Shown: positions 44,816-53,839, numbered from the stretch's first letter. The stretch is DNA of 64,000 nucleotides from Actinomyces sp. oral taxon 414 (GCF_001278845.1 NZ_CP012590.1:2666001-2730000); one strand, 5' to 3'. Numbers and translations are program-made. The notes: generated by a model from the sequence alone, not told the origin.

Positions 44816-46234
44816 CTACTGCTCCTTCCGGGAGCGCAGGCCGAGCACGGTTCCGACGACGACGAGTCCGGCGCCCACCATGACCAGCAGGAAGACACCG
44901 GCGGCGCCCGTGATGGGCAGCGCGGGGAGCTTGGGGTCCTGCACGTCGAGGGTCGCCACGAGGTAGTTGTTCTCGGTCTCGGCCGTCGCGGGGTTGTCCG
45001 CGGTGGCGGTCGCGCTGGACAGTTCGAAGGTCTGGTCGGGGGCCTTCTGGTAGCCGGAGGGGATGGTGGTCTCGACGGCGGTGTAGGTGCCAGCGGCGAG
45101 GTCCTCGAAGTACACGTAGCCCTGAGCGTCCGAGGTGGAGGTCACCGAGGTGCCGTTGGTCAGCGTGATGGTGAAGGTGGCTCCTGCCAGGGGCGTCCCG
45201 TCGGGCGTGGTCTTCTTGAAGACGTAGCCGTAGGTCTGCACCGTGGTCTTGTCCGCGGGACTGACGGTGGTCGACTCGTAGGGGTTGGGGTTGAAGGTGA
45301 CGCTGGCGGTGTTGCCCGTCAGGTCGTCGGCGCTGTGGGAGAAGGCCGCCGAGGTCAGGGTGGCGTTGTAGGTCACGACGATCGGCTCACCGGGGTGGGC
45401 CAGGACGTAGGCCTTGGTGAACGCGATTGTGTAGCCCGCGGGCGAGGCGGTCAGCGTGTAGTCGGCGCCCGTGGCGGCGGCGACCCCGTTGATCTGGATG
45501 GAGGAGGTGTCGATCTCGAGGCCGGCCGAGGGCGTGTCGGTGATGGTGAAGGTCGCGTCCTTGGAGTCGGCCGGGTAGGAGGGGACGGCGGTGGTGACCC
45601 TGAAGGGGACGGAGTCGCCCACGCTGTAGGCGTCCGTGGACTGCCCGTACTGCGCGCCGACGCCCTTGTCGATGGCGACGTCGGTCTTCTTGACGTCCAC
45701 CGGCGCCAGCTCGCGGGGCTTGTAGGTGGCTCCGTCCACGGCCGGGGTCGCGTCGACGATCATGTTCTGGTAGACGCGCGTCTGGCCGCTCGTGCTGGTC
45801 ACCCTGACGAGGTAGTAGCCGCTGCCGAGCGGCAGCTGGGCCGAGTCGCCGGCGGCGGTGGCGGTGACGGCCGGCGTGCTCAGCGACGCCGCAATGGCCG
45901 ACGCCGCGTTCTGCATGTCGCTGCCGTGGACGAACGCGGTCCCGTCGGAGGCGACGGCGGCGATCTCGTCGATGGTGTCGTAGGCCGCCGGCAGGCCGGG
46001 GGCCATGGTGTAGGTGAGGTTGTTGGCGGCGTCGATATCGGCGTCGGCGATGAGGTAGGCGCTCACGGTGTCGCCCGGCAGCAGGTCGCCCACCGTGAGC
46101 GTGGTGTCGGCGACGTCGGTGGGGCTGGTCGGCGCCGCGAGGGCCGCCGGGGGCGCCAGCGACAGCGCGGCCACCGCGAAGGCCAGTGCCGGAGCGCAGC
46201 GCTTCGCCGCCCTTTGGACGAAATCGGTTGTCAT
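44816..46234 (-). CDS. Fimbrial shaft pilin with LPXTG signal (FimA/FimP type)
   Basis: A 472-residue secreted subunit. Its signal peptide ends near ALAAPTSP. An N-terminal domain ends with YQNMIVDATP; a candidate pilin-motif lysine lies in PVDVKKTD near residue 175. CnaB-like domains follow, with an E-box (YTAVETTIPSGYQ) in the last. LPITG, a membrane helix and SRKEQ end the protein. The subunits are expected to be polymerised by the adjoining class C sortase. AGGAGGA precedes the ATG. Confidence 0.88.
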   Translation of the reverse strand: MTTDFVQRAAKRCAPALAFAVAALSLAPPAALAAPTSPTDVADTTLTVGDLLPGDTVSAYLIADADIDAANNLTYTMAPGLPAAYDTIDEIAAVASDGTAFVHGSDMQNAASAIAASLSTPAVTATAAGDSAQLPLGSGYYLVRVTSTSGQTRVYQNMIVDATPAVDGATYKPRELAPVDVKKTDVAIDKGVGAQYGQSTDAYSVGDSVPFRVTTAVPSYPADSKDATFTITDTPSAGLEIDTSSIQINGVAAATGADYTLTASPAGYTIAFTKAYVLAHPGEPIVVTYNATLTSAAFSHSADDLTGNTASVTFNPNPYESTTVSPADKTTVQTYGYVFKKTTPDGTPLAGATFTITLTNGTSVTSTSDAQGYVYFEDLAAGTYTAVETTIPSGYQKAPDQTFELSSATATADNPATAETENNYLVATLDVQDPKLPALPITGAAGVFLLVMVGAGLVVVGTVLGLRSRKEQ

Positions 46235-46343
46235 TCTTCCTCCTGGTGTGTAGGGGTCTTGATCGGTGTTGAGCCGCCTCGCGCCGGCGCTCCCCCGGTG
46301 CGGGGAGTCGGGCGCGAGAGGTCGGGGTGGGCCGGGGCCGGGG

Positions 46344-48650
46344 TCAGCTCCGGTTCAGATCGCCGGCCGGGCGGCGTCGGAGCAGGGCGACGCCGATTCC
46401 GCTGACGAGGAGGAAGGCGCCGGCGAAGACGAGGCGGGTGGTGCCCGGTCCCGCCGCGCGCGGCAGGGCGGGGATGGGGTCGTCGGCGATCGTGATGGTC
46501 GCGATCCCGTCGACGACGGGCAGGGCGGTCGTCTGGCCGTCGGCGCTCGTGGTCGTCACCTCCCCGAGCTCGGAGACGGTGATCGGGTGGGGTGTGGAAT
46601 CGAGGTTGAAGCCCGCGGGGGCGCGGGTCTCGCGGAGCCAGTAGGAGGTGTTCGCGCTCAGCCCCCGCCAGACGGCCTGCCCATCGGCGCCGGTGGTCAC
46701 CACCGCGCCGAGGATGGCGTCGTGCAGGCCCGGGTCGCTGTAGACCGTCGCGGGCTGGTCGTCGTCGTCGAAGACGCCGTCTCCGTCATCGACGTAGAGG
46801 GTGAATTGCGCGTCTGCCAGGGTCGAGTCCCCGGCGCTGGACCGCTTGATGAGGGCGAGGGGGACCTTGTGCTCGTTGGTGAAGACGGCGCCGTCGGCGT
46901 CGTAGACCGCGGTCGCGGTGAGTCTGCCCTTGCCGGCGTCTTCGACCGTGACGGTGACGGTCTCGGCGTGGGTGTCGTAGACGTACTCCTGTGCGGCGTC
47001 GTTCTTCTCGACGATGGTGTAGGTGTGGGTCTTGCCGATGTCGTCCTGGGTGTATTCGATGTCCGTGAAGGTCACGGCGCCGTCGGCGTCGTTGGTCCTG
47101 GTGTCCAGGACGGTTCCGTCGGCGTCCCTGAGTTCGAAGCCGAATTGGCCGTCGGCGAGAACTCCGCCCAGGAGCCTCTTGGTGGCGCCGATCTGAATGG
47201 ATCCGGTGGCTTCGTAGGGGACGAGGACGTCGACGGAGTTGGTCTTCTTCTTGACGCCGTTAATGGTGATGGCCGCGGTGTTGGGGAATGTCCAGTAGCG
47301 GTCGGATCCGATATCTCCGCGCTCGTACTCGGACAGGTCAGCGGTCGGGGAGACCGGGGCGGTGATGGTGAAGACGTGCTCGGACTCGGCGTATTCATGG
47401 CCGGTGTTCTTCGCCGTCGCCGTAATGGTCTGCCCGGATATTTGGATATCCCAGTTGTCCGTCACGTCGACGCCGTCCTTGCGGACGGTCACGGTCGCCT
47501 GCGAAGCATCGAGGGCCGCGTCAAGGGTGTCCGTCATGGTGATCGAGTCGGCCCGGTTGCTGTCGGCGACGTAGGGGAACATCTGGGTGATGTCGAAGGA
47601 GGCGGTCTCGCCGCGCCTCTTGATCTGCTGGGGCGGTAACTTGACGGGGTCGGTCCATTCGGGGTAGATGGTGACCTTCGAGTCGTAGCCGATGCCCGTG
47701 GAGCAGGCCTCGCCCCGCCATTGGGTGGTGTACTGCGGGCTCGCCTTGGCGACGATCGTCGAGCGGTTGGTCGGCGTGCCCGAGGGGTCTTCGACCCCCG
47801 ATCTGAACCACGTGTTATTATCGCTCACGATGAGGTCGGTGTTCCTGCCGATGACCACCTCGTCCTTGTAACCGCTTACCAGGTGCACGCCCTCGCGCCA
47901 CTCAGAGGCGAAGTCTCTGGTGCGCGCGCCGTCGGGAGTGTGGTGAACCGGCTGGTCGATGTCCCAGTAGACGATGTCCATCCGGTTGTCGGGGTCGATG
48001 GGCGTGTCCGTCCCCGTCTTCACCAGGGTGGTCGTGAAGGTGGCGTCGACGCCGACGGCGGCCGCGTCGTCGTCATTGGATTCGGCCGCCGCGAGCGGGC
48101 CGTAGATCCTGGAGATCTCGAAGGGCGTGAACCATCCGGGCTCGGTCAGGCCGTTGGCCTGCCAGGCGTACACGGAGGTGAAGTCGATGATCGAGTCGAT
48201 CCTCTCCCCGGTGAAGGTGTAGCCGATGTCGTTGAGCCTCACCTTGAACCCGGGCCACGTCGAGCCGGCGTAGGTCAGCTGTCCGCCGTCGGGGTAGCGC
48301 CATACCAGGTAGGTTCCCCCGTACTTGGCGTGGTCCCAGGAGATGTACCAGCCGTTGCCGATGCTCACGGACGGGCCGTCCTGGGTGTTCTTATCGGCCG
48401 GGTCGAGTTCGGCGAAGTCGTGCCAGGCGCCGTCCGCCCAGAACTGCCCGGTGTCCCCGTTGGGGGTTCTCGAGATGTAGACGTTCCCGCCGACGGCGCT
48501 GAGGACGTCGTCGACCGGTGTGAGGGTGTTGGCGCGGGCCGTATTGGGTCCGGGAAGGAGAATGAGCGCCACCGCGAGGAGGACGAGCAGGAGCCCGGGC
48601 AGCCGGCCCCGCGTTCCGCGGGGCCGGCGCCCCTTCCACAACCCAGTCAT
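46344..48650 (-). CDS. Large fimbrial tip/adhesin protein (FimQ type) with atypical sorting motif
   Basis: A 768-residue surface protein. Arg-rich N-terminus and signal helix (LLLVLLAVALILLPG) lead into an N-terminal adhesin-like region (about 35-320) with Trp/Tyr-rich strands. A middle beta domain follows, then an FctA/Spy0128-like pilin domain (FGFELRDADGTVLDTR ... VFTNEHK) and a CnaB domain with E-box WLRETRAPAGF. The sorting signal reads ALPRAAG rather than LPXTG, before a membrane helix and the basic tail RRRPAGD. It is first in the operon with pilin and sortase; GGAG precedes the ATG. Confidence 0.85.
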   Translation of the reverse strand: MTGLWKGRRPRGTRGRLPGLLLVLLAVALILLPGPNTARANTLTPVDDVLSAVGGNVYISRTPNGDTGQFWADGAWHDFAELDPADKNTQDGPSVSIGNGWYISWDHAKYGGTYLVWRYPDGGQLTYAGSTWPGFKVRLNDIGYTFTGERIDSIIDFTSVYAWQANGLTEPGWFTPFEISRIYGPLAAAESNDDDAAAVGVDATFTTTLVKTGTDTPIDPDNRMDIVYWDIDQPVHHTPDGARTRDFASEWREGVHLVSGYKDEVVIGRNTDLIVSDNNTWFRSGVEDPSGTPTNRSTIVAKASPQYTTQWRGEACSTGIGYDSKVTIYPEWTDPVKLPPQQIKRRGETASFDITQMFPYVADSNRADSITMTDTLDAALDASQATVTVRKDGVDVTDNWDIQISGQTITATAKNTGHEYAESEHVFTITAPVSPTADLSEYERGDIGSDRYWTFPNTAAITINGVKKKTNSVDVLVPYEATGSIQIGATKRLLGGVLADGQFGFELRDADGTVLDTRTNDADGAVTFTDIEYTQDDIGKTHTYTIVEKNDAAQEYVYDTHAETVTVTVEDAGKGRLTATAVYDADGAVFTNEHKVPLALIKRSSAGDSTLADAQFTLYVDDGDGVFDDDDQPATVYSDPGLHDAILGAVVTTGADGQAVWRGLSANTSYWLRETRAPAGFNLDSTPHPITVSELGEVTTTSADGQTTALPVVDGIATITIADDPIPALPRAAGPGTTRLVFAGAFLLVSGIGVALLRRRPAGDLNRS

Positions 48651-48995
48651 TCAAGCTCCGTTTTCGACGGTCCTCCGCGGAGGATCAGAGTGACGCAATT
48701 CTTGCGCGCGGCCGCCCAGCCTACCGTCTGCGAATCGTCTTCCCGTCACGGACGGGTCCCAATGGAGTCACATATGGATACCGAATGTTGCGCGCGGATC
48801 GCGGGCGGGTCACGGCGAGGAGATTTCCCGCATCGGACGCGCATCGGCGGGCCCCGGTCTCGGCCCGCTCCAGCCCGGAGTCGGCCCGATCCGCTCCTCC
48901 GGTTCGCGCCGGCCCGGGGTCGTGGTGGACCGGCCCCGATCCTCCCCGGATCCACGAGATCTACAGGCAACCCGCGAGGCGGTCGGGCAGGGCCC

Positions 48996-49200
48996 GTCGT
49001 CGTGACCATGCACCGGGCGAAGGACCTGGAGTTCCGCAGGGGCCTGCTGCCCGATGTGAGCGAGGCCGCCCCTGCCCGCCCCCGGAGCGCTGAGCCGTGG
49101 ATGCTGAGCGCGGCGCGCCACGGCGAGCTCTGCCGTCGGCGCGCCGGAGCGGTGCGACGGTCCACACGGGTCGGGCTATTGACACACACGATCCGCGTGT
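48996..49200 (+). pseudogene. Remnant of a UvrD/PcrA-like helicase
   Basis: VVVTMHRAKDLEFRRGLLPD resembles the helicase motif V region (T-M-H-x-A-K-G-L-E-F). The following residues are rich in Arg and Ala and lack a clear motif VI, and no upstream helicase domain is present. The 584-bp gap 48651-49234 is otherwise without an intact gene. A TTGACA at 49179-49184 lies near its end but faces no nearby plus-strand gene. Confidence 0.4.
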
Positions 49201-49234
49201 AGCACACTGGGGCCGAGCAGAGACCTTGCACTTC

Positions 49235-49981
49235 CTAGTGGAACTGCAGGCTTACCCCCTGGTGATATGCTGCGGCGGCCAGGGGGTCGCTTGTTGTGTC
49301 GGTCAGATCCAAGGTCACAGTCTGATTGGCGAGGACCATCACCCTGCGGTCACGATGGGTGATGTACCGGCGGTAGGTGTGAGCGACCAGATCGGGGAGC
49401 CATAACAACTGTTCACTGGCCGGCGAGACGTAGTGCACGAACATGTTGCGGGGGACGAGACCCTCCTTGCGGGCCTGCGAGACCGTATATCTGTCTCGAT
49501 TGGTGTCCTTCGACTCGCGCTGCTTCTCAAGCACAACCATCGAGACGGGGTCCCACGTGATCGGCCCGACGGGGCCCTTCTGCACCAGTGCCGTCATTAA
49601 AGCGCGCAGACATATCGCACGCATGTTCTTCTGCGTGTCCCCGTCGCACGGGGCCCGGCGTACAGCGATCACGCAGATGTCCCGATAGCGCGCGAGATAG
49701 TCGAGCATCTCCTGGATCCTCGTCCACCCGGTCTCGCTCTGGGCGAGCTCGGTGGTGTGCCAGTAGTCGCTCCGGGCGAGGGCCCGAAGGTCATCGCGGA
49801 TGGTGTCGAGATCGCACACGCGCAGGAGCACCGCACTCATGGCGTAGAACGGCGTCTCATGGGGACGGCAGTCGGTGGGCAGTCGGTAGGACTCATCGAC
49901 GTAGGCCACGAGGTCGCCGTCCGCGAGCCCCTTGTAGCGGCCGCGGAGAAGATCCCGGTCGGCATGGTTCTGTCCGCGCAT
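49235..49981 (-). CDS. DUF3800-like protein
   Basis: A 248-residue soluble protein. LVAYVDESYRLPTDCRPHETP near residue 24 is the Asp-Glu-Ser signature of DUF3800-type proteins, whose fold resembles RNase H. FYAMSAVLLRV follows, and GPITWDPVSMVVLEKQRESKDTN and DRRVMVLANQTVTLDLTD are later strands. These families are frequent in phages and defence islands; a nuclease role is inferred only. ATG 49981 follows GGGGGAGAA; TATCCT further upstream may be the -10. Confidence 0.6.
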   Translation of the reverse strand: MRGQNHADRDLLRGRYKGLADGDLVAYVDESYRLPTDCRPHETPFYAMSAVLLRVCDLDTIRDDLRALARSDYWHTTELAQSETGWTRIQEMLDYLARYRDICVIAVRRAPCDGDTQKNMRAICLRALMTALVQKGPVGPITWDPVSMVVLEKQRESKDTNRDRYTVSQARKEGLVPRNMFVHYVSPASEQLLWLPDLVAHTYRRYITHRDRRVMVLANQTVTLDLTDTTSDPLAAAAYHQGVSLQFH

Positions 49982-50208
49982 GATCGTTCTCCCCCGGAGC
50001 CGTTGAGAGCAGAAGGATACAACCAGCACCCGTCCCGACCGGGACCGGGCCCGGAAGGAGTCCCGCCCCGCCCCGGGCGGGGCGCCCGGGGCGGGGCGGC
50101 AGGCCGACGCGCGAGCCGGCGCCACCGGATGACTTATCGTCAAGACCTATGGGACCTCGCGTCGACCAACCACAGGACTGTTACGACGACGGGACGGAGC
50201 CGGTGGAA

Positions 50209-50697
50209 CTAGTCGTCTGACGGCGTCAGGCGCGCGCGCATCGCCGGGCAGTCGGCGTCCTCGAAGCCGAGCGACTCGTACAGGTGCCGGCCGCTTCGCG
50301 TCGCCATGAGCTCCGCCCGTCCGGCGCCCTGCGCCCGCGCCCACCGCAGCACCGCGCCGAACGCCGCCCGGGCGTATCCCCGGCCGCGCGCCCGGGGCCG
50401 GGTGCAGACGGTGCTGATGGCGACGTCGGTGCCCGAGGGGAGCCCCGGCGAGGGGATCCCCTCGCGAATCACCCCGACGGCGCACGCGACCACCTCGCCA
50501 TTCAGGTCGACGACGAATGCGCCCACCCGGGCGTCATCGATGTGCTCGGCGAACCAGTCCGCGGCCGCCTTCCGCCATTCGGGGTCCCCGGTCGCGCCCA
50601 TGGCCTCGAACATCAGCCCGCGCAGTTCCACCAGGGCCTCCACGTCCCGGCCCTCGGCCCGGCGCAGGAGCATTGCAGATTCACTATTCTCATTCAC
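50209..50697 (-). CDS. GNAT family N-acetyltransferase
   Basis: A 162-residue protein. MLLRRAEGRDVEALVELRGL opens the fold, GAFVVDLNGEVVACAVGVI gives the central strands, STVCTRPRARGRGYARAAF carries the acetyl-CoA loop (R-x-R-G-x-A) and YESLGFEDAD ends it. The acceptor is unknown. GTG 50697 is chosen because TACTCT lies exactly 6 nt upstream; ATG 50673 is the alternative. Confidence 0.82.
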   Translation of the reverse strand: MNENSESAMLLRRAEGRDVEALVELRGLMFEAMGATGDPEWRKAAADWFAEHIDDARVGAFVVDLNGEVVACAVGVIREGIPSPGLPSGTDVAISTVCTRPRARGRGYARAAFGAVLRWARAQGAGRAELMATRSGRHLYESLGFEDADCPAMRARLTPSDD

Positions 50698-50822
50698 CTC
50701 GGCAGAGTAGCACGTTAAGATTTCCGAATCGTATCGGCGCCGCATTCCGAATCGTCCCGCATTATGGGGAGGAATGTCTACGGCACCCGATCGCCGCGGC
50801 TTTCCCGGATCGCGCCGACGGC

Positions 50823-51263
50823 TCAGTCAATATTCGGACGGCGCCGCTGCGCCTTGATCTCCGAGCGCCTCCTCTTGGCCGCCAGGCGGCGCCGCCGGGA
50901 TCCGCGGGTCGGCTTCGTCGCGCGTCGAGCCCGCGGCGGGACCAGTGACGCGCGCAGCAGCGCCGCCAGGCGTTCGCGCGCGGCCGCGCGGTTGCGGCGC
51001 TGGGAGCGGTGCTCGGCCGCCGCGACCGTCAGGACGGTGCCCGTCAGGCGCTCCCCCAGGTGCGCCAGGGCCCGCTCGCGCTGATGCTCGTCGAGGGCGG
51101 TGGTGGTGGCCAGGTCCAGGCCGAGCTGCACGCGCGAGTCCGAGGTGTTCACGCCCTGACCGCCCGGACCGGAGGCGTGGGAGAAGCGCTCGATCAGCTC
51201 GGCCGCCGGCACGCGCAGCCCCCGCGGGCAGCCGGGGCCGGGCGGGATGCGCAGATCGTCCAT
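50823..51263 (-). CDS. arfB: ArfB-like peptidyl-tRNA hydrolase (ribosome rescue)
   Basis: A 146-residue release-factor homologue. SHASGPGGQGVNTSDSRVQL holds the GGQ catalytic motif at residues 34-36. The C-terminal 40 residues are strongly basic (RATKPTRGSRRRRLAAKRRR), the tail that enters the empty mRNA channel of stalled ribosomes. It releases nascent chains from non-stop complexes. The ATG is 6 nt after CACACT, a leaderless start. Confidence 0.9.
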   Translation of the reverse strand: MDDLRIPPGPGCPRGLRVPAAELIERFSHASGPGGQGVNTSDSRVQLGLDLATTTALDEHQRERALAHLGERLTGTVLTVAAAEHRSQRRNRAAARERLAALLRASLVPPRARRATKPTRGSRRRRLAAKRRRSEIKAQRRRPNID

Positions 51264-51311
51264 GGGGACAGTGTGCCGTCCGTCCGACGTCGGCGCCCGC
51301 TCCGACAGTCC

Positions 51312-51353
51312 TGATAAGTTTATCAAGACCCTCGAACCTTGATAAACTTATCA
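51312..51353 (+). promoter_or_regulatory. Perfect palindromic operator of the AAA ATPase gene
   Basis: TGATAAGTTTATCAAG (51312-51327) and CTTGATAAACTTATCA (51338-51353) are perfect 16-bp inverted repeats separated by 10 nt. Each arm is itself a near-palindrome (TGATAA/TTATCA), so two dimers could bind. The right arm contains TAAACT, a -10 candidate 7 nt before the ATG at 51356. The AT-rich site stands out in GC-rich surroundings. Confidence 0.75.
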
Positions 51354-51355
51354 TC

Positions 51356-52597
51356 ATGAGACTTCCACGCGACTCGCCGTTCAGCCCGGGCTCCGACACC
51401 GTGCCCGAGGTGTGGGCCGGCCGCACCTCCCACCTCAGCGACTGGCGGGACGTCCTGCGCCCGCGCCGCATCGCCGGCCGGCACGAGCGGGGCCGCACCA
51501 TCCTCGGGGAGGCCGGCTCCGGCAAGTCCTCGCTCGTGCGCCGGATCGCACGCGAGGCGTCCCAGTCGGGGGACTGGACCACGCCCCAGCTGCGCATCCC
51601 CTCCGGCACCGACCCGCTCAAAAGGGTCGCCTCCGCGCTCCTGGACCTGTCGGAGGCGGCGGGCCTGGCCGCCGCCCGGGAGAAGCGCATCGGCGACCTA
51701 CTGCGCAGGGTCGAGACCTTCGCCGTCTCCGGCGTCTCGCTGTCCATGCGCGAGCAGGACGGGCCCGAACCGCACATCGCCCTGATCGACCTCCTCATTG
51801 AGATCGGTCGCGCGGCGATCCGGCACGGGGACGTCATGGCGGTCATCCACATCGACGAGGTGCAGAACATCAGCGACGAGAACGCCCTCTCGCAGCTGCT
51901 CATCGCCCTGGGGGACGCCCTGACCCACGAGGAGACCGTCGACGTCCCGGGCGGACTGCGGATCGAGCGGGCCCTGCCGATCGCCGTGTACCTCACGGGC
52001 CTGCCCGAATTCGCGGACATGACCGGCGCCCGGAAGGGGGCCACGTTCGCCCGCCGATTCCGGACGACCACCCTCGGCGCCATCGACGACGACGCCCTCA
52101 TGAGCGCGCTCCAGCCCTTCGTCACCGAGGGCTGGCCGATCGCCGACGACGCCGGCGGCGTCGGGCGGGTGTTCATGGAGCCCGCCGCGCAGCGCGACAT
52201 CGTCGAGCGCGCCCACGGGGAGCCGTTCCTCTTCCAGCTCGCCGGGGAGCGCGCCTGGTACGCGGGAACCGACGACCTCATCACCGCCGAGCACGTCAGG
52301 ACGGGGTGGCGCGACGCCGCCCCCGAGGCCGAGGCCCATGTGCAGCGCATCCTCATCCGGATTCCGCCTCGCGAACTGCACTTCCTCGAGGCCATGGCGG
52401 CCCTTCCGCCCGAGGAGCGCACCCTGACGAACATCGCCCGCTCCCTGGGCTATGAGAGGACGAGCGACGCGGGGCCAACCGCGCAGCGCCTGGACCTCAC
52501 CCGCGGAATCATCCGGCGCGGCAGGCCCTACGACTTCCGCCACCGCGCCATCGGCGCCTACCTCACGAGCGAGTGGCCCTGGTTGAACCTGGGATGA
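51356..52597 (+). CDS. AAA ATPase with C-terminal winged-helix region (ORC/Cdc6-like layout)
   Basis: A 413-residue protein. Walker A is GEAGSGKSS at residues 51-59. Walker B is VIHIDEVQNIS near residue 165. VYLTGLPEF matches sensor 1, and ARRFRTTTLGAIDDDAL leads into a lid. The last about 90 residues (REL HFLEAMAALPPEERTLTNIA region) look like a winged helix. Proteins of this layout occur on mobile elements and as solitary regulators. The ATG immediately follows the palindromic operator, so self-regulation is likely. The target is unknown. Confidence 0.7.
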   Translation: MRLPRDSPFSPGSDTVPEVWAGRTSHLSDWRDVLRPRRIAGRHERGRTILGEAGSGKSSLVRRIAREASQSGDWTTPQLRIPSGTDPLKRVASALLDLSEAAGLAAAREKRIGDLLRRVETFAVSGVSLSMREQDGPEPHIALIDLLIEIGRAAIRHGDVMAVIHIDEVQNISDENALSQLLIALGDALTHEETVDVPGGLRIERALPIAVYLTGLPEFADMTGARKGATFARRFRTTTLGAIDDDALMSALQPFVTEGWPIADDAGGVGRVFMEPAAQRDIVERAHGEPFLFQLAGERAWYAGTDDLITAEHVRTGWRDAAPEAEAHVQRILIRIPPRELHFLEAMAALPPEERTLTNIARSLGYERTSDAGPTAQRLDLTRGIIRRGRPYDFRHRAIGAYLTSEWPWLNLG

Positions 52598-52612
52598 GCC
52601 CGCCGACGGCGC

Positions 52613-52936
52613 TCATGCGACGGGTTCCAACGGTTTGATGCGCTCGAGCTGGTCCCGCAGAGCCCGTCGCTCCAACCGCAGTTCGTAGTGCATTTGGAGA
52701 TTCATCCAGAACTCGGCGGAAGTACCGAAGTACCTGGCGAGCCGGACGGCCGTGCCGGCTGTGATCCCGCGCTTGCCGTGCACGATCTCGTTGATCCGGC
52801 GTGGCGGCACCCCGATAGCGACGGCGAGGCGGCTCTGCGTGATCCCGAAGCCCTTGATGAAATCCTCCATGAGGATCTCTCCCGGGTGGATCGGCTCGAT
52901 GAGGTCAGTGTCAGTGGTAGTCGACGAGTTCGACAT
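52613..52936 (-). CDS. higA: HigA-type antitoxin
   Basis: A 107-residue XRE-family protein. IEPIHPGEILMEDFIKGFGI is the HigA hallmark, ITQSRLAVAIGVPPRRINEIV the helix-turn-helix and FGTSAEFWMNLQMHYEL the end of the domain. It should bind HigB and the shared promoter. It starts 26 bp inside the toxin gene. Confidence 0.92.
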   Translation of the reverse strand: MSNSSTTTDTDLIEPIHPGEILMEDFIKGFGITQSRLAVAIGVPPRRINEIVHGKRGITAGTAVRLARYFGTSAEFWMNLQMHYELRLERRALRDQLERIKPLEPVA

Positions 52937-53192
52937 CTTCAGCCCCTCCTTGACGCCACGCGAAGCATATCCTCCACTGAGCGTTCACTCGAATACTGTA
53001 CTGTCCCCGACGATCGCCGGAGACTCGCTCCAACCGATTGCCCGGCGGGACGCGCAGATCCTTCAAGCACCGAGCCGCGTGAAGTTGCTCGAGCTTGCGC
53101 ATGGCAGCCCGTTGCAGCCTACGATCGAGCGACCTCACATACTGCTCATTCCACACGAGCTCGGTCGCCTTGTCAGCGAAGGACCTGATCAC
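52911..53192 (-). CDS. higB: HigB-type RNase toxin (RelE superfamily)
   Basis: A 93-residue toxin. IRSFADKATELVWN is the family start, RRLQRAAMRKLEQLHAA the long helix, LRVPPGNRLERVSGDRRGQYS and WRICFAWRQGGAEDVELVDYH the sheet with basic catalytic residues. It should cut mRNA on the ribosome. GTG 53192 is chosen: it lies 6 nt after TACAAT, and homologues begin at this point. The toxin precedes the antitoxin, as usual for higBA. Confidence 0.92.
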   Translation of the reverse strand: MIRSFADKATELVWNEQYVRSLDRRLQRAAMRKLEQLHAARCLKDLRVPPGNRLERVSGDRRGQYSIRVNAQWRICFAWRQGGAEDVELVDYH

Positions 53193-53225
53193 AAGAACAT
53201 TGTACAACAATTTGCGTATTAACAC
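53193..53225 (-). promoter_or_regulatory. higBA promoter with palindrome
   Basis: On the minus strand TACAAT lies 6 nt before the HigB GTG, and TTGTACAA (53200-53207) is a perfect palindrome covering it. The transcript would start at or beside the GTG, so HigB is probably leaderless and the palindrome a natural HigA site. Confidence 0.55.
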
Positions 53226-53403
53226 TAGCTACGAGGCCGCCGAGAGTCCTGACGAGATCCATCTCGCCGAACGGCCGGGCGGTGAATCCTAACCGCCAGA
53301 TTCGACCGAACTGACCGCGCAGAATCCGCCACCCTGCCCCAAGGTCAGACGCAAACGCATCACAACCCACCGTGCAGCCGCTTGTGATCAGCGTCACATA
53401 AAC

Positions 53404-53775
53404 CTATTCTGCTAATTTCATTCCGTGTTGAATGTCCGAGATTTGAACACTACCGGGAAGTCCGACGAGCACAGCCAGCCGATTAACCAGATCCGTCAGC
53501 GCACTAGTGCGTCGTTCATGGTCATCCCAAGCATTCAGAATTTCGCGGTAGAGGCGGAGCACTTCACTGTCGTCACCGAACATGAGTGGCAACTCGTTGA
53601 GCGGACCAATCAGGTGCGGTTGATCCAACCGATACCTCATGACCTCCCGAACCAGGGAAAGCCTTTGCCTCTGACGCTCATCCTTCTTGCGCACGTGACG
53701 ATCCCGCCAAGACGTCAAGATGGATAGCGGCCAACCAACAACAACACCAACGAGCGAGGCGATAATCGCATCCAT
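53404..53775 (-). CDS. Small membrane-anchored protein, DUF6680-like
   Basis: A 123-residue protein. One N-terminal helix (IIASLVGVVVGWPLSILTSW) is followed by a basic, highly charged stretch (RDRHVRKKDERQRQRLSLVR) and a helical C-terminal domain (LNELPLMFGDDSEVLRLYREIL, LVNRLAVLVGLP). The organisation suits DUF6680, but the match is from memory. It stands 64 bp upstream of the methylase stop, in locally less GC-rich DNA, so it may have arrived with the neighbouring genes. About 180 bp to higB are non-coding. Confidence 0.5.
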   Translation of the reverse strand: MDAIIASLVGVVVGWPLSILTSWRDRHVRKKDERQRQRLSLVREVMRYRLDQPHLIGPLNELPLMFGDDSEVLRLYREILNAWDDHERRTSALTDLVNRLAVLVGLPGSVQISDIQHGMKLAE

Positions 53776-53839
53776 ATTCCCGCCCCCGGATTTTACACGT
53801 TGAAACGGAACTCCACCCCGAGTTCAGGCGATATCTGAA

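Noticed and set aside
43574..46405. Plus-strand open frame of 943 codons
   Set aside because: Antisense of the sortase and pilin genes, which have signal peptides, catalytic motifs and LPXTG.
48746..49231. Minus-strand 161-codon open frame upstream of the fimbrial operon
   Set aside because: Arg/Ser/Pro-rich without start signals; the opposite strand carries the helicase-like fragment.
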